A stretch of DNA of 64,000 nt from Pseudovibrio zosterae (lineage in GTDB: Bacteria > Pseudomonadota > Alphaproteobacteria > Rhizobiales > Stappiaceae), in NCBI RefSeq assembly GCF_033843645.1, contig NZ_JAWXVZ010000005.1, positions 186,001 through 250,000 on the forward strand, given 5' to 3'. The notes beneath the pieces are model-generated. The model was given only the letters and a program-made list of their open reading frames with translations. It made no database searches and was not told the origin of the DNA. Positions 8,643-17,642 of the stretch are shown here, in pieces (the stretch's first letter is position 1; each line of letters opens with the position of its first letter). A program made the translations under genes and the position numbers.

Positions 8643-8836
8643 GGAGACGATGTTTCCGATAGTTGGTTACCTTTCGGGCGCGCACAACACTGGCGTGCTC
8701 CATCGAATTCGGAGATAAGACTACCACTAGGATTCCGGTGGCATTTGTGTTCTGGCCCCGGAACCATTCGGGTAATTCTACGAGAAGCTGGCAAGGCTTC
8801 CTTCCGCACTGAAAAAGAGATTGGAGTGTCTTCCCC

Positions 8837-10105
8837 ATGAAGGCTCTGAAGTTCGCAGCTACTGCTGGCGTTACGGTTGCAGTCGTAACAGCTGGCTATT
8901 TTATGATCGGCGCCCCCATGCTGGAGAGCCAGAAGCTCTCGGGACTGAAAGACTTGGGTGTGGTGCAGGACGCAAATGCTGCCACAGCAAACGCACAGCC
9001 AGCAGGCGGTCCTCCGGGCATGGGGCCGGGCGGTCCGCGTAAGGTCGCTGTCCACGCCCGTAACGTGGTTTTGGCGCAAACCGACACCTTTGTCCGTGCC
9101 ATCGGCACTGGCCGATCCATTCGCACCACCGATCTTTATCCTGAAACGAGTGGCCGCGTGACAACGATTGCTTTCAGCGCTGGTGACAAGGTGCAGGCGG
9201 GCGATACACTATTCACGCTGGACAGCATCAATGAACAACTGGCTTTGCGCCAGGCAGAGATTGAGCTTCAGGATGCCATCGATCAGGTGGACCGCTACCA
9301 GCGCCTGAACCAAAGCCAGAGCCAAACCATCTCCTCCGTACAGCTGCAAGATGCGCGCATCGCCAAGGAGAAAGCTGAGCTGCAACTTGAGAAGGCCCGC
9401 GTCGAACTCAATAAACGCCGGGTAGTTGCGCCGTTCGAAGGGACGCTTGGCATTGTGGACGTGGAAATTGGCGATCTGGTGGATGACAAGACACGCCTTA
9501 GCGGGCTTGATGACCGCGCGGAAATCCTGGTGGAGTTCGTCGTGCCGGAGCGTTTCGCTAATGAAGTGGCTATCGGCGGCCGCGTCGAGCTGACCACAGA
9601 GGCGGCTCCCGGTGTTGTTTTCAATGGCACGATCAGCACCATTGATAACCGTGTAAGCTCTGAAAGCCGAACCCTGAAACTGCGCGCTCTTGTAAGCAAT
9701 CCGCGTGATTTGCTTAAGTCTGGACTGGCATTCTCCGTTCGTGTGCTTTTGGAGGGGCAAGAATGGCCCGCCGTCCCACCACTGGCCCTGCGATGGGACC
9801 AAGACGGCTCTTATGTGTGGGTTGCTCGGGAAAACAAGGCCCAGCGTCTGCCCGTTACCATTATCGAGCGCAACTCGGATCTGATTTTGGTTGAGGCCGA
9901 CTTGAAGCCGGGTGAGGTGGTGATTACCGAAAGCTCCCGTGGTCTTCGAGAAGGGGCCAAGCTGACCATCACCGCGCAGCCGGGCTTCAGCTTGCAGATG
10001 CCAGAGGCCGTGAGCTCCGACGCCTCAAAGGACCAGCAAACCACGTTGCCAAACGGCGCTTCCGGGGTGGGGCAGCAGGCTGCTGCCTCCAGCGGTGTGC
10101 GTTAA
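8837..10105 (+). CDS. RND efflux periplasmic adaptor, 422 aa
   Basis: Membrane-fusion protein. It has an N-terminal hydrophobic segment (about residues 5-25), a Gly/Pro-rich linker, a first lipoyl half (about 95-130), a coiled-coil hairpin rich in Gln, Glu and Lys (about 130-195), a second lipoyl half beginning RRVVAPFEGTLG, and a beta-barrel with SSESRTLKLRA typical of MexH/AcrA-type adaptors. The C-terminal tail (about 390-422) is Ser/Gln/Ala-rich and probably flexible. It delivers substrate to an outer-membrane channel together with the pump encoded 30 bases downstream. No TolC-like gene accompanies the pair. No regulator gene is adjacent; the upstream tandem repeat is the only visible control candidate. 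Confidence 0.9.
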   Translation: MKALKFAATAGVTVAVVTAGYFMIGAPMLESQKLSGLKDLGVVQDANAATANAQPAGGPPGMGPGGPRKVAVHARNVVLAQTDTFVRAIGTGRSIRTTDLYPETSGRVTTIAFSAGDKVQAGDTLFTLDSINEQLALRQAEIELQDAIDQVDRYQRLNQSQSQTISSVQLQDARIAKEKAELQLEKARVELNKRRVVAPFEGTLGIVDVEIGDLVDDKTRLSGLDDRAEILVEFVVPERFANEVAIGGRVELTTEAAPGVVFNGTISTIDNRVSSESRTLKLRALVSNPRDLLKSGLAFSVRVLLEGQEWPAVPPLALRWDQDGSYVWVARENKAQRLPVTIIERNSDLILVEADLKPGEVVITESSRGLREGAKLTITAQPGFSLQMPEAVSSDASKDQQTTLPNGASGVGQQAAASSGVR

Positions 10106-10135
10106 GTCTGTCCAGTGTAGAAAGAGACCCATCCC

Positions 10136-13100
10136 ATGCATAAGCAAAATGCGGTGGAGGACAAGAACCTCTACAGTGGCATCTACGCGCTGTGTGTGCG
10201 CCGTCCTGTTCTTGCGATCGTGCTGAACCTTCTGCTCGTGGTAGCAGGCGCCGCGGCGTTGCTCGGTGTTGAAATTCGCGAAATGCCGAACGTGGACCGT
10301 CCGGTGATCACCATCACCACAACCTATTCCGGCTCGCCGCCAGAGGTGGTGGATGCAGAAGTCACCAGTGTGATTGAAGAGGCGGTTGCACGCACCTCAG
10401 GTGTATCCTCAATCTCCTCTACCTCCAGCTATGGGCGTAGCCGCGTCACCGTTGAATTCTCCGACAGCGTTGATGTGGGCGAAGCGGCCAACGACATTCG
10501 TGACGCCGTTGGCGGTGTAACGCGCAACCTGCCAGATGACGCCGACACTCCCACCGTGGTGAAGGCCGACGCGAACGCCGAACCTGTCATGCGCGCCACG
10601 GTGACGTCATCCCAGATGCGGGTGGAAGACCTCAGCGCACTCGTTGAAGACGTGATCGTTGACCGCATTGCCTCCGTTTCAGGGGTGGCCAGTGTGGACA
10701 CTTACGGCAGCCGGGAGCCGGTCTTCAAGATCGCGCTGGACATGACGGCGCTTTCCAGCCGGGGGCTGACGCCCAACGATGTGCGCGGTGTTCTTGAGGC
10801 TTTGGCCATGGACACCTCTGGCGGCGCGTTGGAGACCACCTACCAGGAGCTTTATGTCCGGGCACACAATGACATCGAGACCGCAGAAGACATCGCCGCC
10901 GTGAAAATCAACAGCACCACCCGCATCCGCGACGTGGCGCTGGTGACTTACGGACCTGATGATGCCGCGTCAGGGGCGTTCATCAATGGCGTGCGCGCCA
11001 TTGCGCTGGGCATCATTCGCGCCGCAGATTCCAACACCATCGAGATTTCTCAGGATGTGCGGGCGGTGATTGCCGAGTTGGAAAAGCAACTGCCCGAGCA
11101 TGTTGAAATCATCATCACGGCAGATGATGCGGTGTTCATTGAGAGCGCCATCTCGGAAGTTCTCATCAGCCTGCTCATGGCAACGGCAATCGTGATCGCA
11201 ATCATCATGCTGTTTCTGGGCTCGTGGCGTGTCACCCTGATCCCGGCAGTTACTGTGCCAGTGGCACTTATGGGCGCTGTGGTCGGGATCTGGCTTGTCG
11301 GCTTTTCCATGAACATCTTGACCCTCTTGGCACTGTTGCTGGCCACCGGCATGGTGGTGGACGATGCCATTGTGGTGCTGGAGAACATTTCCAAGCGCGT
11401 TCAAAAGGGCGAGGGAACCCACGCCGCTGCCATTCTTGGCACGAAGGAAGTGTTCTTTGCGGTTGTCAGCACCACAGCAACGCTTGCTGCCGTGTTCATC
11501 CCAATCTCGTTTCTTTCGGGCAGTGTGGGCAAGCTGTTCTCCGAGTTCGGCTTTGTGCTTGCCATTTGTGTGCTGCTGTCATCGTTCGTCGCGCTTACCC
11601 TCGCGCCCATGATGGCTTCACGGATCTTGAAGCCGGTCGACGCGCAAAAGGCGGCGCGCCCTTCCATGCTATGGGTGCTCATCATGAAGATGGGCGGCGT
11701 GCTTGCGCGCATCTATGAAATGCTGCTCAACAAGGCTTTGAAGGTGCCGCTTCTTGTGGTGGCAATTTCAATTGGCTTCGGCGCGCTGGGCTGGAACTAC
11801 TACCAGACCCTGCCGGAGCAGCTCACTCCGCTTGAAGATCGCTCGATCATCTTGATGATGGCCCGTACGCCGCAGGGCTCAAGCCTTGACTACACCCGCT
11901 CAAAACTGGCGGAGATCGAGGATATTGCTGGCCGTTATGTGGAGAGCGGTGAAGCGCAGAACCTCATGACAATTGCGGGTGTACGAAACAGCAAGAACAT
12001 GGGCTTCCTCATTCTGCCACTGAAAACGTGGAGTGAAAGAGACAGAAGCCAGCAGGAGATCGTGGCGGAGATGAACCGCGCCATGATGAGCCTGAAGGGT
12101 ATTGATGTGTTCCTCATTCAGCCGAACACATTGGGCATCCGCGGGGCGGGGGAAGGTCTGCGTTTTGCGGTGACGGGCACCAACTACGACGTGCTGGCAG
12201 AAGGGGCACAGGCGCTTTCCCAGGCCATGCAGGATGAACTCGGTGACAAGATCGGCCGCACGAACATTTCTTATGACACGACCCAGCCGCAGCTGCTGTT
12301 CAGCGTGGATCGGGACAGGGCGGAAGATCTGGGCCTGTCTCCAGAGCTGGTGATCTCCACCCTGCGCATGTTGCTGGATGGCTCGGAAGTGGCAGAGCTG
12401 TTCGTGGAAGATGATGGTATCCCCATGATCATGGAGTCCGGAGCGACACCGCTGCGCTCCACGCGCGATCTGGAAAACCTGTTCGTGAAGGCCGCAGATG
12501 GCACAATGTTGCCCCTGTCATCCATCGTGAGCGTCAAGGAGGAGGCTGTCGCCCCGTCGCTGACCCGTGAGCGGCAACAGCGCGCCGTACCGATCTCCAT
12601 GAGCCTTAATGAGGGCTATGATCTGTCCCAGTCCATTGAGGACATGCGCCGTATTGCAGCTGAGGTGCTTCCTCCAGAGGTGACAATCACGCTGCTCAGC
12701 GAGGCTGCGGTGTTGGAACAGACATCATCCAACATGTTGCTGACCTTCGGCTTTGCGATCCTGATCGTGTTTCTGGTGCTTTCAGCGCAGTTCGAAAGCT
12801 TCCTCAGTGCCACTGTCATTCTGGCAACAGTGCCCTTCGGTCTGGCCGCTGCAGTGTTTGCCATCGCGTGGACCGGCGGCTCGCTTAATGTCTACAGCCA
12901 GATCGGCATGGTGCTTCTGGTAGGGATCATGGCCAAGAACGGCATTCTGGTGGTGGAGTTTGCAAATCAGCTGCGGGAACAAGGCAACTCAGTGCGAGAC
13001 GCCATCCATAAGGCATGCCTTCAGCGCCTGCGCCCGGTGATGATGACGGTCATTTCCACAGTGCTCGGTGGAGTACCACTTGTCCTCGCTTTTGGCGCTG

Positions 13101-13300
13101 GTGCCGAAGCGCGTATGGAGCTGGGCTGGGTGATTGTCGGCGGCCTGGGCTTTGCAACGGTTGCAACGCTGTTTGTAACGCCGGCAGCGTATCTGCTGCT
13201 TGCCCGCTTCAGCACACCGCGCCAGCATCATCTGGCACGCGTTCATGAGGAGATGCGCGCAGCATTGCAAGATAGCGCTGCGCACAAAAACCCAGACTGA
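10136..13300 (+). CDS. RND-family multidrug efflux permease (HAE1 type), 1054 aa
   Basis: Proton-driven inner-membrane pump of normal length with the usual two-fold repeat of six helices plus a large periplasmic loop. The proton-relay residues match AcrB: helix 4 has GMVVDDAIVVLEN (D409-D410) and helix 10 has GIMAKNGILVVEF (K934). PxFlYSGSPPE-type entry sequence near residue 65 and DVFLIQPNT in the second loop are typical of the MexF/AcrB-like group. Exports hydrophobic compounds; substrate not predictable. Forms an operon with the preceding adaptor. The contrast with the pump at 762-4232, which lacks these relay residues, suggests different energetics or substrates. Confidence 0.92.
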   Translation: MHKQNAVEDKNLYSGIYALCVRRPVLAIVLNLLLVVAGAAALLGVEIREMPNVDRPVITITTTYSGSPPEVVDAEVTSVIEEAVARTSGVSSISSTSSYGRSRVTVEFSDSVDVGEAANDIRDAVGGVTRNLPDDADTPTVVKADANAEPVMRATVTSSQMRVEDLSALVEDVIVDRIASVSGVASVDTYGSREPVFKIALDMTALSSRGLTPNDVRGVLEALAMDTSGGALETTYQELYVRAHNDIETAEDIAAVKINSTTRIRDVALVTYGPDDAASGAFINGVRAIALGIIRAADSNTIEISQDVRAVIAELEKQLPEHVEIIITADDAVFIESAISEVLISLLMATAIVIAIIMLFLGSWRVTLIPAVTVPVALMGAVVGIWLVGFSMNILTLLALLLATGMVVDDAIVVLENISKRVQKGEGTHAAAILGTKEVFFAVVSTTATLAAVFIPISFLSGSVGKLFSEFGFVLAICVLLSSFVALTLAPMMASRILKPVDAQKAARPSMLWVLIMKMGGVLARIYEMLLNKALKVPLLVVAISIGFGALGWNYYQTLPEQLTPLEDRSIILMMARTPQGSSLDYTRSKLAEIEDIAGRYVESGEAQNLMTIAGVRNSKNMGFLILPLKTWSERDRSQQEIVAEMNRAMMSLKGIDVFLIQPNTLGIRGAGEGLRFAVTGTNYDVLAEGAQALSQAMQDELGDKIGRTNISYDTTQPQLLFSVDRDRAEDLGLSPELVISTLRMLLDGSEVAELFVEDDGIPMIMESGATPLRSTRDLENLFVKAADGTMLPLSSIVSVKEEAVAPSLTRERQQRAVPISMSLNEGYDLSQSIEDMRRIAAEVLPPEVTITLLSEAAVLEQTSSNMLLTFGFAILIVFLVLSAQFESFLSATVILATVPFGLAAAVFAIAWTGGSLNVYSQIGMVLLVGIMAKNGILVVEFANQLREQGNSVRDAIHKACLQRLRPVMMTVISTVLGGVPLVLAFGAGAEARMELGWVIVGGLGFATVATLFVTPAAYLLLARFSTPRQHHLARVHEEMRAALQDSAAHKNPD

Positions 13301-13316
13301 TCGCAAGTGAAAAGGC

Positions 13317-13344
13317 CGCTGAGGGGCAGGGGAGCCCCTCAGCG
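13317..13344 (-). terminator. Terminator hairpin between convergent RND pump and small hypothetical gene
   Basis: Perfect 11-bp stem (13317-13327 with 13334-13344), loop AGGGGA. On the minus strand it is followed by GCCTTTT, and it overlaps the stop codon of the minus-strand gene. Confidence 0.65.
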
Positions 13345-13680
13345 ATAGCCGGTATAGCGGTGGATCACTTCCACATCGTCTTTGATGTAGCGGCGCGCAA
13401 GATAATAGATTTGCAGGAAAAGTTCGCTTAGCCGGGCATTGGCATGGATCTGCTCATCCTCTGACAGAGCATGCATGCGCGTGCGGGTTAGATAAACATC
13501 TCTCAGCGATGGACTGGAATGAAACAGTTCAAGCAGCTTTTCCGCATTCACATATGTGTTGCCGATCATGTCCACCTCACGCGTGGCACTAAGTTGATCG
13601 CGCCAGAATGCCTCTCCGTGCTCTTCCAATAGGTTCTCGCAGGTGACTATATGCTCATGAAGGCTCGATGTTGTTAACAT
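13339..13680 (-). CDS. Hypothetical protein, 113 aa
   Basis: Not recognised. The protein is predicted almost entirely helical, acidic in its N-terminal half (HEHIVTCENLLEEHGEAFW) and ending in a Lys/Arg/Tyr-rich tail. No signal peptide, no membrane segment, no metal-binding cluster. It is convergent with the RND pump and divergent from a small secreted-protein gene; the intergenic side is strongly AT-rich, unlike the neighbours, which hints that this patch (13.3-15 kb) is variable between strains. Coding is supported by an uninterrupted frame, a sensible terminator and an AAAGAG-like motif before the ATG. Confidence 0.6.
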   Translation of the reverse strand: MLTTSSLHEHIVTCENLLEEHGEAFWRDQLSATREVDMIGNTYVNAEKLLELFHSSPSLRDVYLTRTRMHALSEDEQIHANARLSELFLQIYYLARRYIKDDVEVIHRYTGYR

Positions 13681-13902
13681 TTTATTCTCTTTCGGGCCTG
13701 TGATTACTATGCGAAAACAAGCTAGGTTGAACCTATTAATAAAGCGGGATCTTACCTTGTTAAATTTACTTCATATTATGCAGAAAAGAGACAGTATTTA
13801 AGAGAACTTTCGCGATTTGTAATGCAAATGAAATAAAGCGCAAAAAATGCACCTGACCTATGGTAAGGTTAAGGATCGTCAACCATCCAGAAAGGCGATC
13901 TC

Positions 13903-14247
13903 ATGACGAAAACCATAACAACAGCACTGTTGACACTCTTGGGAGCCGTCTCCCTGAACTCCATCCCGGTCAATGCGACCGAAATTCAAAAGCTCTCCGT
14001 GGTAGAGGGGCGGGCAGAGGTGCTCAATGCCAAGGCCCTGAACATCTACAGTGACTATGGAATAACTCGGGTTGAGCTGATGTGGCCGGCAAAATCAGCT
14101 ATCGAGCTGCAAAGCCAGTTGCTTGGTGTCAGGACCGTAAAGTGTTTGCTGTTTGGGAGCAGGCTGTCGGTCAGCTGTATGGCCTATGACAGTTTTGGAA
14201 CGTCATGGGCACTCGGTAGCAAGAAAACACTTGCCCTGACCAAATAG
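13903..14247 (+). CDS. Hypothetical secreted/periplasmic protein, 114 aa
   Basis: Not recognised. Residues 1-26 form a clear Sec signal peptide (two Lys/Thr-rich N-terminal residues, hydrophobic core LLTLLGAVSLNS, likely cleavage after NA-T near residue 26). The mature part is about 88 residues with two cysteines (in VKCLLF and VSCMAY) that could form a disulfide. AAAGG lies 7 bases before the ATG. It sits just upstream of the first tRNA-Gln gene, on the opposite strand. Function cannot be inferred. Confidence 0.65.
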   Translation: MTKTITTALLTLLGAVSLNSIPVNATEIQKLSVVEGRAEVLNAKALNIYSDYGITRVELMWPAKSAIELQSQLLGVRTVKCLLFGSRLSVSCMAYDSFGTSWALGSKKTLALTK

Positions 14248-14274
14248 ATTTCAACTGTCTTGAAAAAGGTCGGT

Positions 14275-14348
14275 TGGCTGGGGAACCTGGACTCGAACCA
14301 GGACTGACGGAGTCAGAGTCCGCTGTTCTACCATTAAACTATTCCCCA
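14275..14348 (-). tRNA. tRNA-Gln (anticodon CTG), copy 1
   Basis: The minus strand folds into a complete cloverleaf: acceptor stem TGGGGAA/TTCCCCA, anticodon stem GCGGA/TCCGT around loop CTCTGAC, and T arm CCTGG-TTCGAGT-CCAGG. The anticodon CTG reads CAG codons. The 3' CCA is encoded (14275-14277). Confidence 0.95.
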
Positions 14349-14692
14349 GTAGAACCAATTGGCGAAGCGTTTGCGCCGCCCGGACGCCGTGGCGGCGTCG
14401 ATGAACGCCTGTTTATTTAGTCGCCTTTGGCTTGTCAATTGCCTCATGCTGCTTTTTGGCAAAAGCCTGTGTGAAACAATTTCAGTGCAGTTAATTGGTG
14501 TTGAAGCCAGTTTACCGCAACTGAAGTGCTGTCTTTCGGACTTCAATAGGTCCCTGCGTCACTGACTGGCAGTGTGCAGCCAGGTGCCTCGCACGCCCGT
14601 GACAAGTGCCAAGCTGACGATCATCTGCCTACAGGCCTTGCTTGAGGCGTGCTGGTAAGCATTGTGAAACTCTAAGGATGTCGGGAGAGGCT

Positions 14693-14766
14693 TGGCTGGG
14701 GAACCTGGACTCGAACCAGGACTGACGGAGTCAGAGTCCGCTGTTCTACCATTAAACTATTCCCCA
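14693..14766 (-). tRNA. tRNA-Gln (anticodon CTG), copy 2
   Basis: Identical base for base to the tRNA at 14275-14348, including the encoded CCA. Both genes are on the minus strand, and copy 2 is upstream of copy 1 in transcription order, so they could be co-transcribed over a 344-base spacer. Confidence 0.95.
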
Positions 14767-15124
14767 GTAGAACCAATAGGTTAGCGCATTATCTATGGCT
14801 GGGCTTTTGTGGCCCGACCGCGCTGGTGGGCTGCTATTTATGACCCACAGCGCATCTTGTCAATCGGATCAAAACCAATCATTTCAAAAACCTGCGTTTC
14901 TTCAGCAAATCCAGCTGCATTCTGTGCAAAACTGACAGGTGGCTACGAGGAACAACCTAGTGGCGCGCTCGGCAAGAGCGCAAGAGCGGGCGGCAGACCC
15001 ACCCGTTTCAACTTGATCCTGCTATCGTGGGTGGCTCTTGGAGATGCGCCGCGCGCAAATGTGGCATGCGATGTCGCATTTGCCTGTTAGGAATAGATTT
15101 GCCGCAATGATGAAAGGAAAACGC

Positions 15125-16120
15125 GTGACAGCAGACCAAGGTGCAATTGGCAAAGACGATACCCAGCGCTGCGTTGGTTTTGAAGTGGAGTACGCTGGCG
15201 TAAACTTGGCCATGGTTGCCGACGTCATTGTTGACCTTTACGGCGGCCATGCGCAGCTCATGAACCCGCTTAGCGGCGAGGTTACAGACACCGAATGGGG
15301 CAGTTTCAAGCTGCTTTTGGACTCTGCACCGCTTCAAAAACTCCACCACGCCCTAAACGAGGATTTGCCAAAGGAGATCAAACTTCCTGATGCTTTGAGC
15401 GATCTGCCGCAAAAAGTTGGTGACACCATTGGTGAGGTGGCCGTCAAGGTCGTGCCATTTGAGATCGTTCTGCCGCCGGTGCCTATTTCTAAGATCGATC
15501 GTCTCGAGCATTTGATCACACGGATCAGAGAGACCGGTGGTATGGGGACGAAAGGCAGTTTGCTTTATGCTTTTGGCCTTCACATCAACGCTGAAGCCGT
15601 CTCCACTGAGACCGCAAGTATCTTGCGCCACATACAAAGCTTCTTGCTTCTTGAGCCGTGGCTGATGGAAGAACATGGCGTGGATTTATCAAGGCGCATA
15701 TCCGGTTTTGTGGCGCCGTTTCCCAATGACTATCGCCGATTGGTGGTGTCACCCGATTATGCGCCGAACCTGAAGCAGCTCGTTTTGGACTATCACAGCC
15801 ACAACCCGACCCGCAGCAGATCGCTCGATCTGTTGCCACTGTTTGCGCATCTAAATGGGGAGCTTGTGCGAAGCCTCTATGGGGCCGAGGAGAAGATATC
15901 GCCGCGGCCTACCTATCACTATCGGTTGCCAAATTGTGAACTGGGAAATCCGGCGTGGTCGCTCTCGCTGGAGTGGGAGCGTTGGCAGTACGTTGAGAAG
16001 CTGGCGGCAGCGCCGGACATGCTCACCAGCCTCATGAAAGATTGGAAACGGGACCATGCCCGAATGCTGGAGCCAGCGGCCATCTGGCATGCTGAAGGGA
16101 TCGGATTTCGCTGGCGGTGA
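15125..16120 (+). CDS. Amidoligase-family enzyme (glutamine-synthetase/GCS-like fold)
   Basis: 331 residues from the GTG at 15125, preferred because AAAGGA lies about 7 bases upstream; the frame is open back to an ATG at 15038. The N-terminus has the family hallmark C-V-G-F-E20-V-E22-Y, whose acidic pair binds metal-ATP in COOH-NH2 ligases. A G-L-H153-I-N155 motif lies mid-protein and an R-x-P-N-C-E motif near residue 265. The family forms amide bonds between a carboxylate and an amine at the expense of ATP; its substrate here is unknown. The gene pairs with the glutamine-amidotransferase-class gene 640 bases downstream, the usual genomic partner described for this family. Peptide or cell-wall modification has been proposed for such pairs, so any role is inference. 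Confidence 0.8.
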   Translation: MTADQGAIGKDDTQRCVGFEVEYAGVNLAMVADVIVDLYGGHAQLMNPLSGEVTDTEWGSFKLLLDSAPLQKLHHALNEDLPKEIKLPDALSDLPQKVGDTIGEVAVKVVPFEIVLPPVPISKIDRLEHLITRIRETGGMGTKGSLLYAFGLHINAEAVSTETASILRHIQSFLLLEPWLMEEHGVDLSRRISGFVAPFPNDYRRLVVSPDYAPNLKQLVLDYHSHNPTRSRSLDLLPLFAHLNGELVRSLYGAEEKISPRPTYHYRLPNCELGNPAWSLSLEWERWQYVEKLAAAPDMLTSLMKDWKRDHARMLEPAAIWHAEGIGFRWR

Positions 16121-16201
16121 CCGGGCCCGATGAGACCGATTTGCTTGCAAAAAGCTTCGGCCTGATGGCGGGCCGGGACCTGTCGGTGAGGGTTCTGATA
16201 T

Positions 16202-16672
16202 CTATTTGTACTTGGCCGCCGCGATGAACTCAGAGAAGGCTTCGCACCACACCAGAACGGTGGTGTAGTTCTCTATATCAACATCCTCCGGGATATCGAG
16301 CACGAACCCTTGGAAGGTTTTGACCGGGCCGATAACCTGACTTTGGTCTTTGAGCGGTAAAAACTCATCTTCGTGCGCAACGAACTCCGGTACGAGGTAG
16401 ACCATATAGTCGGGGCCTGGGGCCAGCTCACCAGTGTGCACGATCTGCGATCTGGTCAAACTGACTGTGCCTTTGCCCCAATGAAGAAAATCATGCCCGC
16501 GCAAGTCCTGCTCAAATTCAGAGGTGTAGAGCGCGTCTTCGGCCATTTCCTGCAGCGCAGCGACATCTGGTGAAGGAGGGGCGGTCAAAATGGGAAGAAA
16601 ATAGACGCCAAGCGCAAAACCAAGCCCCAGCGCCGCGCCGTGGGTCACTATGCCAATAAAAAGCCGCAACAT
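16202..16672 (-). CDS. DM13-domain protein with N-terminal membrane anchor
   Basis: 156 residues. Residues 5-30 form one hydrophobic helix (signal anchor or uncleaved signal). The rest matches the DM13 domain: FLHWGKGTVSL, a YMVYLVPEF strand, VKTFQGFVLDIP and a final V-L-V-W-C-E-A-F-S-E-F-I-A-A-A motif with the conserved cysteine. DM13 domains are thought to take part in redox or electron-transfer reactions outside the cytoplasm. The gene is antisense between the amidoligase and the amidotransferase, so it has its own promoter. Whether it works with them is not shown by the sequence. Confidence 0.75.
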   Translation of the reverse strand: MLRLFIGIVTHGAALGLGFALGVYFLPILTAPPSPDVAALQEMAEDALYTSEFEQDLRGHDFLHWGKGTVSLTRSQIVHTGELAPGPDYMVYLVPEFVAHEDEFLPLKDQSQVIGPVKTFQGFVLDIPEDVDIENYTTVLVWCEAFSEFIAAAKYK

Positions 16673-16762
16673 GTTCGTCCTCCAAATACTGAAACCACTA
16701 CCTCAGGTCACAAACTCTGTCGAACCGCAACATGTCAGAAAGGAACTCACATCGCTAGGCAC

Positions 16763-17458
16763 ATGATTGGAAAACGACCGCCCATTGGCATCACAACTTC
16801 ACAGAAGTCCGGCCGCACTCTCTGGGTGTTTTCGTGGTTGGCGGTGTTTCTTGCAGGCGGAAAGCCTGTGAAACTCATGCCGGGTTCCGAGAAGCGTATG
16901 AGTACCTGCGATGGCTTTCTAATTACCGGAGGCAGCGATATCAACCCGGACCTCTACGGTCACAAAAACACCGGGAGCCACTTTCTCGACCACCCGCGTG
17001 ATCAACTGGAACTGTCTGTGGTCAAACACGCAAGCGCCGAGAACAAGCCTCTTCTTGGCATTTGCCGCGGCGCGCAAATGATCAATGTCGCGCGGTCGGG
17101 AACGCTCCACCAGAATGCTCGCGACATCTATGAGGGGTTCCAACCAACCGAGAGCCTTCTGGCGAAGGTCTTCTCACGTCGGTTCATTGAGGTTGAGCCA
17201 GCCACGTTGGTAGCGCGTACCTTCAAGGGCGATTTGCGCCCGCGTGTAAACAGCCTGCATCGCCAATCGGTGCAAACGCTGGGGCGCGGACTGCAGGTGT
17301 CTGCGCGCGATGCTCTTGGCATGGTACAGGCGCTGGAATCGGAACAGGGGCAGGAGCAGTTTGTGCTCGGCGTCCAGTGGCATCCCGAGCTCATCTTGTA
17401 CCGCCCTTCGAGCCTGCGCATGTTCCGCGCGTTGGTCCGCGCTGCGCAAAACACCTGA
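16763..17458 (+). CDS. Class I glutamine amidotransferase / gamma-glutamyl hydrolase-like (peptidase C26)
   Basis: 231 residues from the ATG at 16763; the open frame extends to 16640, but the upstream part is out of character for the family and overlaps the DM13 promoter. Catalytic triad present: nucleophile Cys101 in GICRGAQ, His207 and Glu209 in GVQWHPE. A DGFLITGGSDINP segment is the usual glutamine-binding loop. Relatives cleave gamma-glutamyl bonds (for example gamma-glutamyl-GABA hydrolase); those paired with amidoligases may remove or edit the modification. The NVARSGTLHQ loop departs slightly from the common NVALGGTLHQ. The ribosome site is weak, so the start is uncertain. Confidence 0.8.
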   Translation: MIGKRPPIGITTSQKSGRTLWVFSWLAVFLAGGKPVKLMPGSEKRMSTCDGFLITGGSDINPDLYGHKNTGSHFLDHPRDQLELSVVKHASAENKPLLGICRGAQMINVARSGTLHQNARDIYEGFQPTESLLAKVFSRRFIEVEPATLVARTFKGDLRPRVNSLHRQSVQTLGRGLQVSARDALGMVQALESEQGQEQFVLGVQWHPELILYRPSSLRMFRALVRAAQNT

Positions 17459-17642
17459 CCTTGCCTAAGCGGTTGTTTGGGCGCCGCAGTTATTGAACCG
17501 CTACTCGCCTCACAGTGGCAAGCAATTTGCTTTGTACCACCGGAAAGCGCCCATTGCCCTTCCTCGTTTCAATCCCTAATATGAAGGTAACTTGAAATGA
17601 CATGAGCTACCGGCTTACGGCGGCTCCACAAAGGCATAGTAC

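Larger units (their letters stand above)
14274..14777. repeat. 86-bp direct repeat carrying two identical tRNA-Gln genes
   Basis: 14274-14359 and 14692-14777 are identical over 86 bases: one base before the encoded CCA, the whole tRNA, and 11 bases upstream of it. They are offset by 418 bases. The 332-base spacer contains no convincing gene and no mobile-element features. A local duplication of the tRNA unit explains it best; attachment sites flanking a lost element would be an alternative. Confidence 0.85.

Noticed and set aside
8625..8840. 71-codon ORF upstream of the second RND adaptor
   Set aside because: Overlaps the adaptor start, contains the tandem repeat and lacks protein-like composition.
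13339..17458. Genomic island inserted at a tRNA gene
   Set aside because: AT-rich small genes and duplicated tRNA-Gln are suggestive, but there is no integrase, transposase or clear att pair beyond the tRNA repeat itself.
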